Positions 59,100-64,000 of a stretch of 64,000 nt of DNA are shown here, piece by piece. A program made the translations under genes and the position numbers. Source of the DNA: Pseudomonas putida (GTDB taxonomy: Bacteria > Pseudomonadota > Gammaproteobacteria > Pseudomonadales > Pseudomonadaceae); assembly GCF_001636055.1 (NCBI RefSeq), contig NZ_CP011789.1, positions 3,472,001 to 3,536,000 on the forward strand. Reading direction: 5' to 3'. The notes beneath the pieces are model-generated. The model ran no database searches. It was given only the letters and a program-made list of their open reading frames with translations, and had not been told where the DNA came from. How positions within the stretch are numbered: the stretch's first letter is position 1; every line of letters starts with the position of its first letter.

Positions 59100-60119
59100 T
59101 CAGGTGCTTTCTCGCACCACCAACTCGAAGCCCATGTCCTGCTGCTGCTCCACGTCCCGCTTGCCGTCGAGCAGACTCAACAGCGCCTGCGCGGCAGTGC
59201 GCCCCACAGCGGCCCTTGGCGTACGGATCGAGGTCAGGCGCGGCACCATGTGCGCCGAAGCCGGCAGGTCGTTGAAGCCGACCATCGCCACCTGCCGCGG
59301 AACCTCGACACCTTGGCGCAATGCCTGGAGCACCGCGCCCTGAGCCAGGTCATCGTTGCAGAAGAACAGTCCGTCGACATCCGGTGCCTTGGCCAGCAAA
59401 CGGCTGAACAGCTCGCCACCAAGGCCGATCGATGAGGGTTGTGGGTCCAGCATCTCCAGCTCCGGTGCCTGCAAGCCGGCCTCCGTCAACGCCTGGCGAA
59501 ACCCCTCGGCGCGCTGCATCACCCGCGGATCGAGCTGCGCCGCGATGAAGCCCAGGCGCCTGCGGCCACGCTCAATGAGGTGGCGAGCGGCGGCGCGACC
59601 CGCCTGCTGCTGCGAAAACCCCACCGACAGCGCGCCCGGCTCCCCGCCAAGCTCCATCATGTGGACACAGGGCACGCCGCTGGCTGCGAGCATCTGCCGC
59701 GAAGCATCGCTGCGCTCGAAACCGGTCAGCAGGATGCCGCAGGGCTGGTAGGCGAGGTAGTTGCGGATCAGGTTCTCTTCCTCGGCGCTGTCGTAGTGAT
59801 AGTTGCCGATCAGCACTTCCAACCCGCGTGGACGCATCACCTCGTGAATCGCCTCCAGCGTGTCGATGAACAGTTGGTTGGACAGCGATGGAATCAACAC
59901 CACCACCGACTGGCTGCGTGCCGACGCCAGGGCACGGGCGGCCGGGTTGGCCACGTACCCCAGGCTCGCTGCGGCGGCAATGACCTTTTCCACCAACTCC
60001 GGTGCAACCGTGCTGACGCCGCGCAGCGCGCGCGAAGCGGTAATGGGAGAAACCCCTGAAAGCCTGGCGACTTCGGCCAGAGTGGGACGACCTGTGGTGC
60101 GGGAGCCGGTGCGGGTCAT
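59100..60119 (-). CDS. gntR: LacI-family gluconate repressor
   Basis: A 339-residue LacI/GalR regulator: HTH ([26 protein letters not shown]), then a periplasmic-binding-like effector domain ([21 protein letters not shown] ... [16 protein letters not shown]). It is divergent from gntK, with GACAGCGCTGTC-type palindromes at three places in the gluconate region. By family and context it represses the gntK and gntT genes until gluconate or 6-phosphogluconate binds. Confidence 0.92.
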   Translation of the reverse strand: MTRTGSRTTGRPTLAEVARLSGVSPITASRALRGVSTVAPELVEKVIAAAASLGYVANPAARALASARSQSVVVLIPSLSNQLFIDTLEAIHEVMRPRGLEVLIGNYHYDSAEEENLIRNYLAYQPCGILLTGFERSDASRQMLAASGVPCVHMMELGGEPGALSVGFSQQQAGRAAARHLIERGRRRLGFIAAQLDPRVMQRAEGFRQALTEAGLQAPELEMLDPQPSSIGLGGELFSRLLAKAPDVDGLFFCNDDLAQGAVLQALRQGVEVPRQVAMVGFNDLPASAHMVPRLTSIRTPRAAVGRTAAQALLSLLDGKRDVEQQQDMGFELVVREST

Positions 60120-60165
60120 GAATGTTGTAATTTTACTACTTGCAAGAAGTGGGAACGGTCACTAA

Positions 60166-60177
60166 GGTAGCGCTGTC
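60166..60177. promoter_or_regulatory. GntR operator, copy 1 (imperfect)
   Basis: GGTAGCGCTGTC matches the GACAGCGCTGTC palindrome in 10 of 12 positions, in the gntR-gntK divergent region. Confidence 0.6.
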
Positions 60178-60281
60178 TCAGGACGCAGGCAACGTAATAA
60201 TTGCCGCAGCATCCATACTGCGTATCACAAGATCAATAACACCCGGGAGGGTGGCGCTTGCACCACTGCTCGTCGAGCGTG

Positions 60282-60295
60282 AGACAGCGCTGTCT
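60282..60295. promoter_or_regulatory. GntR operator, copy 2 (perfect)
   Basis: AGACAGCGCTGTCT is a perfect 14-base palindrome, just upstream of the AGGAGGT ribosome site of gntK. It would block gntK expression and, with copy 1, allow loop formation. Confidence 0.8.
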
Positions 60296-60314
60296 TACCC
60301 CGCAGGAGGTACCG

Positions 60315-60854
60315 ATGAACCTTTCCCCTTGCGCCATCGTGGTCATGGGCGTGGCAGGCTGCGGCAAAAGCTGCGTCGGCCAGGCCGTTGCTGCACGTAG
60401 CGGCGGACGCCTGATCGAGGGCGACGCCTTCCACCCTGCCGAAAACATCCAGAAGATGAGCGCCGGCATTCCCCTGGACGACAACGACCGTGCCGGTTGG
60501 CTGGTACGCCTGGGCGAAGAGCTGCAGGCCATTCTCCAGGCCGGTGAACGCCCGATCCTCACCTGCTCGGCGCTCAAGCGCCGCTACCGCGACACCCTGC
60601 GCCAGGCCGTGCCAGGCCTGGGCTTCGTCTTTCTCGAATTGAGCCCTGAAGAGGCCGAGAAACGCGTGCTCGCCCGCCCCGGCCACTTCATGCCGGCAAG
60701 CCTCATCACCAGCCAGTTTGCGACCCTCGAATCGCCGCGTGGCGAACCGCTCACGCTGGCGCTGGACGCCACGCGTCCGATCGAAGCACTTGCCGAATCC
60801 GTGCACGACTGGCTAAAGCCCTGCGGTGACCGGCACCTGGCGCGAACTGCCTGA
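60315..60854 (+). CDS. gntK: Gluconokinase
   Basis: A 179-residue kinase of the usual length, with the P-loop VMGVAGCGKS (residues 10-19), EGDAFHPAENIQKMSAGIPLDDNDR (substrate/Walker-like part) and TCSALKRRYRDTLR, diagnostic of GntK. It phosphorylates gluconate to 6-phosphogluconate for the Entner-Doudoroff pathway. ATG at 60315 follows AGGAGGT. Preceded by a perfect operator; followed by gntT after 111 bases. Confidence 0.95.
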   Translation: MNLSPCAIVVMGVAGCGKSCVGQAVAARSGGRLIEGDAFHPAENIQKMSAGIPLDDNDRAGWLVRLGEELQAILQAGERPILTCSALKRRYRDTLRQAVPGLGFVFLELSPEEAEKRVLARPGHFMPASLITSQFATLESPRGEPLTLALDATRPIEALAESVHDWLKPCGDRHLARTA

Positions 60855-60879
60855 TCCGGCGGTTTTCCGGCTCACCAAA

Positions 60880-60891
60880 GACAGCGCTGTC
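60880..60891. promoter_or_regulatory. GntR operator, copy 3 (perfect)
   Basis: GACAGCGCTGTC, a perfect 12-base palindrome, lies between gntK and gntT, 75 bases before the gntT start, showing that gntT has its own regulated promoter. Confidence 0.8.
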
Positions 60892-60965
60892 CCGACGCCT
60901 GCGGGCGTCAAAAGTTCATTTACGTTTCGCCATTACAACAACGACAAGACCGAGGCATAGACACC

Positions 60966-62318
60966 ATGTTCGGACTGGCTACTGATACCTACCTGCTGCT
61001 CGACGCGCTCGTTACCATCGTCGGGCTCATCCTGCTGATCACCCATTTCAAGGTCCACCCCTTCGTCGCCCTGACCCTGGCCGCAGGCTTTCTCGGCCTG
61101 ACCTCCGGCATGCCGGTGGCCAAGGTCATGAAATCGTTCCAGGACGGCTTCGGCGGCGTGCTCGGCTTTGTCGGCATCGTCCTGGCGCTGGGGACCATGC
61201 TCGGCAAGCTGATGGCCGACTCCGGCGGCGCCGACCAGATCGCACAGACGCTGATCCGAGCCTTCGGCAAGCAGAAAGTGCATTGGGCGATGATGTTCGC
61301 CGCTTTCCTGGTGGGCATCCCACTGTTCTTCGAGATCGGCTTCGTGCTGCTGATCCCGCTGGTATTCATCGTCGCCCGCCGCTCCGGGGTGTCGCTGGTG
61401 AAGATCGGCATCCCGCTGCTGGCAGGGCTCTCGGTGGTGCATGGCCTGGTGCCGCCGCATCCTGGGCCATTGCTGGCGATCGGCATTTTCCACGCCGATA
61501 TCGGCAAGACCATCTTCTACGGCCTGCTGGTGGCACTGCCTACTGCAGTCATCGCCGGGCCGCTGTTCGGTAACTTCATCTCCCGCTACATTCCGGGCAA
61601 CCCGTCCCAGGAGCTGATGGACCAGATCGCCCGCGACTCCGACCAGAAAAACCTGCCCAGCTTCACCATCACGCTGGTCACCGTGCTGCTGCCAGTGGCG
61701 CTCATGCTGCTCAAGACCTTCGCCGACGTGGTGCTCCCGACTGACCATATCGTGCGTCAGTGGATGGACCTGATCGGCCACCCCATCACCGCGCTGCTCG
61801 CCGCCTTGCTCCTGGCGTTCTACACCTTCGGTTCGGCCCGCGGTTTCAGCCGCCAGCAGATCATGAAGATGCTCGACCAGAGCCTGGCGCCCACCGCGGC
61901 GATCGTGCTGATCGTCGGTGCAGGCGGGGGCTTCAAGCAGATGCTGGTGGACACCGGTGTCGGTAACGTGATCGGACAGATGGCCGTGCAGGCTGAAATT
62001 TCACCCATCATGCTGGCCTGGCTGGTGGCGGCGGTGATCCGCATCGCTACAGGTTCGGCAACCGTGGCGACCATCACCGGCGCCGGTATCGTCGCACCGG
62101 TGATCGAACTGGTGCCGGGGGTGAACCGTGAGCTGCTGGTACTGGCCACCGGCGCTGGCTCGCTGATTCTGTCCCACGTCAACGACGCCGGGTTCTGGCT
62201 GGTCAAGCAGTACTTCAACATGACCGTGGCCGAGACCTTCAAGACCTGGAGCATGATGGAAACCATCCTGTCCGTGGTCGGCATCATCTTCATCATGCTG
62301 TTGTCGATTGTGGTGTGA
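60966..62318 (+). CDS. gntT: Gluconate permease, GntP family
   Basis: A 450-residue, 12-14-helix transporter (LLITHFKVHPFVALTLAAGFLGL; LGTMLGKLMADSGGADQIAQTLI; SHVNDAGFWLVKQYF), the signature set of GntP-family gluconate:H+ symporters. It has its own operator. It imports gluconate for GntK. Start ATG at 60966, directly after ACACC, has a weak SD (GAGGCATAGACACC). Confidence 0.93.
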   Translation: MFGLATDTYLLLDALVTIVGLILLITHFKVHPFVALTLAAGFLGLTSGMPVAKVMKSFQDGFGGVLGFVGIVLALGTMLGKLMADSGGADQIAQTLIRAFGKQKVHWAMMFAAFLVGIPLFFEIGFVLLIPLVFIVARRSGVSLVKIGIPLLAGLSVVHGLVPPHPGPLLAIGIFHADIGKTIFYGLLVALPTAVIAGPLFGNFISRYIPGNPSQELMDQIARDSDQKNLPSFTITLVTVLLPVALMLLKTFADVVLPTDHIVRQWMDLIGHPITALLAALLLAFYTFGSARGFSRQQIMKMLDQSLAPTAAIVLIVGAGGGFKQMLVDTGVGNVIGQMAVQAEISPIMLAWLVAAVIRIATGSATVATITGAGIVAPVIELVPGVNRELLVLATGAGSLILSHVNDAGFWLVKQYFNMTVAETFKTWSMMETILSVVGIIFIMLLSIVV

Positions 62319-62348
62319 CCGTCGGTCGGGGTGATGGCACCTTGCTGA

Positions 62349-62386
62349 GCAGGACGGGGCCCAAGAGGAAGATGCCCCTGTCCTGC
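62349..62386 (+). terminator. Hairpin after gntT
   Basis: GCAGGACGGGGC (62349-62360) pairs with GCCCCTGTCCTGC (62374-62386) with one bulged T and a 13-base loop. It lies just before the ribosome site of the next gene, so it may end gntT transcription. There is no U-tract. Confidence 0.5.
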
Positions 62387-62403
62387 GCAAAGGAGTTTGC
62401 CCG

Positions 62404-62703
62404 ATGAAGCGATCCCTGACCCGTACCTGCCTGCTCGCCGCCCTGCTCTGCTCACCACTGGCCATGGCGGTTGGCACCGGCACCACCTACCCAGACGATC
62501 CACATAACCCCGCGCCACAGCCTGGTGTAGACAGCACCCTCAACCCGGTTGAGAAACCCATGCCGCGCGATACCGACCCGCGGATCCAGGGCAACGACCC
62601 GGAAAGCCCGCCGGCCCGGCAGAACGACAACCGCGACCTGCCCGGCATGGACGGCAGCGGCTCTGAGGGTAATGGTAGCCAGGGCGGCGGTGGCAAGCCC
62701 TGA
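62404..62703 (+). CDS. Small exported Pro/Asp/Gly-rich protein
   Basis: A 99-residue protein with a signal peptide (LTRTCLLAALLCSPLAMA) and a low-complexity mature part rich in Pro, Asp, Asn and Gly (PDDPHNPAPQPGVDSTLNP ... GSGSEGNGSQGGGGKP), probably disordered. SD AAGGAG at 62389 fits the ATG at 62404. Similar small proteins are common in Pseudomonas and have no assigned function. Confidence 0.75.
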   Translation: MKRSLTRTCLLAALLCSPLAMAVGTGTTYPDDPHNPAPQPGVDSTLNPVEKPMPRDTDPRIQGNDPESPPARQNDNRDLPGMDGSGSEGNGSQGGGGKP

Positions 62704-62706
62704 GGG

Positions 62707-62910
62707 TCACCACTGCCGCTTGTCCGGCCTGCTCAACCCCAGCTTTTCGATCTTGTAGAGCATGCCGCGTGACGGCCCCAGCAAGCGTGCCGACTTGGTG
62801 ACATTCCGGTCGGTGCGCTCAAGGGTTCGGCAGGCCCTGTCGCGGTCCATGTCCGGCAGGCTGGCTCCGGCCTCGAGGCGCTGGGGTTCGTATACAGCGT
62901 GATGAGCCAT
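62707..62910 (-). pseudogene. Isolated Fis-type HTH, probable remnant of a sigma-54-dependent activator
   Basis: 67 residues from ATG at 62910, ending with DRDRACRTLERTDRNVTKSARLLG and MLYKIEKLGL, the HTH_8 domain found at the C-terminus of NtrC-type activators. No AAA+ domain lies upstream in any frame. It may be the leftover 3' end of a deleted gene or a small stand-alone Fis-like protein. The substitution GPSRGMLYKI for the usual GLSRATLYRKL points to decay. Confidence 0.55.
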
Positions 62911-63002
62911 GAAACGGCTGCGAGGTGTGCTTGAGCCTCTCCATGACCGGCGGTATTGCCCAACGCCCAACGCGCGCTTTATCCGGTCGGGTGAGGCTCT
63001 GA

Positions 63003-63899
63003 TCAGCGCCCCATCACCTCCACCACCCAGTCGATGAACACCCGCAACCGCGCGCCCACATGCCGATTCGGCGGATAAGCGACGTACAACGGCATCGGCT
63101 CCAACTGCCAATCTTCGAGCACCCGCACCAGCGCACCGCTGGCCAGTGGCGCGCGGGCCATGTAGTCCGGCAGCCACAGCACCCCAAGCCCAGCCACCCC
63201 GGCGGCCAGGTAGGCGTTGCCATCATCCACCGCCAGCACCTGGGTGCCGCGGACCTGCAGCCGCTCGGTGCCGCGAACGAGGGCATAGGGCAGCGGTTTG
63301 CCGGTACGTGCCCAGAGAAAACCTACCGTACGGTGGTCAGAACCCTCCAGGTCCGAAGGGTGGGCAGGGGTGCCAAGGCGTTCGAGGTAAGCCGGAGCCG
63401 CATACACCCCCAACTGCAGGTCGGCAACCTTGCGCGCCATCAGCGACTGGTCCAGCAGTTCGCCTCCGCGCACCACGCAATCGACATGCTCGCCAATGAT
63501 GTCGACGATACGATCGCTGACGCCCATGTCGATCTGGATGTCCGGGTAGCGGGCATGGAAGTCCGGCAGCGCCGGCACCAGCACCAGGCTTGCCAACGGG
63601 CTCGGTACATCGACCCGCAACTTGCCACGCGGCAGGCCGGCAGCGCCGCTGAGGCTACTCTCCGCATCCTCGAGCTCCGCCAACAGGCGCAACACCCGCT
63701 GGTAGAACTGCTCGCCATCGCGGGTCACGCTCACTTTGCGCGTGGTACGGTTGAGCAGGCGCACGCGCAGGCGGGTTTCCAACTGCTGTACCAGCTGGGT
63801 CACACTGGTGCGGCTCATGTGCAGCGTCTCTGCAGCCTTGGTGAAGCTGCCCGCCTCTACCACCCGGGCAAAGGCACGCATTGCGTCGAACCGGTCCAT
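63003..63899 (-). CDS. LysR-family transcriptional regulator
   Basis: A 298-residue LysR regulator with the usual N-terminal HTH (FARVVEAGSFTKAAETLHMSRTSVTQLVQQLETRLRVRLLNRTTRKVSV) and a substrate-binding domain (LRVDVPSPLASLVLVPALPDFHARYPDIQIDMGVSDR). Its own promoter is in the last 100 bases of the window, with a probable target gene beyond the edge. Confidence 0.9.
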   Translation of the reverse strand: MDRFDAMRAFARVVEAGSFTKAAETLHMSRTSVTQLVQQLETRLRVRLLNRTTRKVSVTRDGEQFYQRVLRLLAELEDAESSLSGAAGLPRGKLRVDVPSPLASLVLVPALPDFHARYPDIQIDMGVSDRIVDIIGEHVDCVVRGGELLDQSLMARKVADLQLGVYAAPAYLERLGTPAHPSDLEGSDHRTVGFLWARTGKPLPYALVRGTERLQVRGTQVLAVDDGNAYLAAGVAGLGVLWLPDYMARAPLASGALVRVLEDWQLEPMPLYVAYPPNRHVGARLRVFIDWVVEVMGR

Positions 63900-63910
63900 C
63901 AGCGCCTCGA

Positions 63911-63931
63911 TTGTTTGGAATCAACAAACAA
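63911..63931. promoter_or_regulatory. Inverted repeat upstream of the LysR gene
   Basis: TTGTTTG-GAATCAA-CAAACAA has perfect 7-base arms and a 7-base spacer, 12 bases before the LysR start codon. It fits a LysR autoregulatory site controlling divergent genes beyond the window. Confidence 0.5.
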
Positions 63932-64000
63932 TGATAACCAGACTCGCACGTTTATCGAACAGGTCTGGGCTCGTACAGTCGCTCCATCACCCCCTGATGG

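Overview
The window is a stretch of chromosome from a GC-rich gamma-proteobacterium, most likely a Pseudomonas of the P. putida / P. mosselii / P. entomophila group. This rests on gene content (DUF2790 peptide, BvgS/EvgS-type hybrid kinase, GntR/GntK/GntT set, CbtBA under a cobalamin riboswitch, CzcCBA, large LRR/NEL protein) and on dense GC-rich coding; no database search was possible. I saw no rRNA, tRNA, insertion sequence, phage gene or CRISPR array.

Layout. 1-7.9 kb: a catabolic and uptake block (AraC fragment, XRE-cupin regulator, class II aldolase, DHDPS-family lyase, amino-acid-type ABC transporter, FadR-type regulator with two identical operator-like sites, MHS-family permease). 7.9-13.6 kb: czcCBA heavy-metal efflux with an inverted-repeat box upstream. 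13.8-15.1 kb: overlapping aroQ-aroE. 15.1-22.1 kb: a putative metal or redox stress regulon: thioredoxin-like protein, DUF2790 peptide, OmpR/EnvZ-type two-component pair, ferric-reductase-like membrane protein, DoxX, and convergently DUF2063 (HvfC-like) and DUF692 (MNIO, HvfB-like). A direct repeat of the form GATACA-N4-GATACA lies at three of its promoters. 22.3-27.2 kb: a 1628-residue DUF6543/LRR/NEL E3-ligase-type protein. 27.3-32.5 kb: DNA polymerase II, a Fur-box TonB-dependent siderophore receptor, a VOC protein. 32.7-35.3 kb: a translationally coupled phosphoribosyltransferase/SLOG-like pair and an MFS transporter with a strong operator. 35.3-45 kb: LysE exporter, a two-module NRPS without thioesterase, a LuxR-type regulator and an outer-membrane efflux lipoprotein. 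45-50.7 kb: housekeeping and unknown genes. 50.9-53.6 kb: cobalamin riboswitch with cbtB-cbtA-cobE-cobM, then DUF1272. 53.8-59 kb: BvgA/BvgS-like phosphorelay ending in a tail-to-tail overlap with a BdlA-like PAS-PAS-MCP receptor. 59.1-62.3 kb: gluconate regulon with three copies of a GntR palindrome. 62.4-64 kb: a small exported protein, a Fis-type HTH remnant and a LysR regulator.

The most promising undescribed system is the 15-21.5 kb regulon: its MNIO enzyme and partner lack the usual DUF2282 precursor gene next to them, but an 18-codon ORF with two cysteines and a good ribosome-binding site lies in the enzyme's leader, between the shared promoter box and a strong hairpin. The NRPS (predicted D-Leu plus an unassigned residue) and the PRTase/SLOG pair are next.
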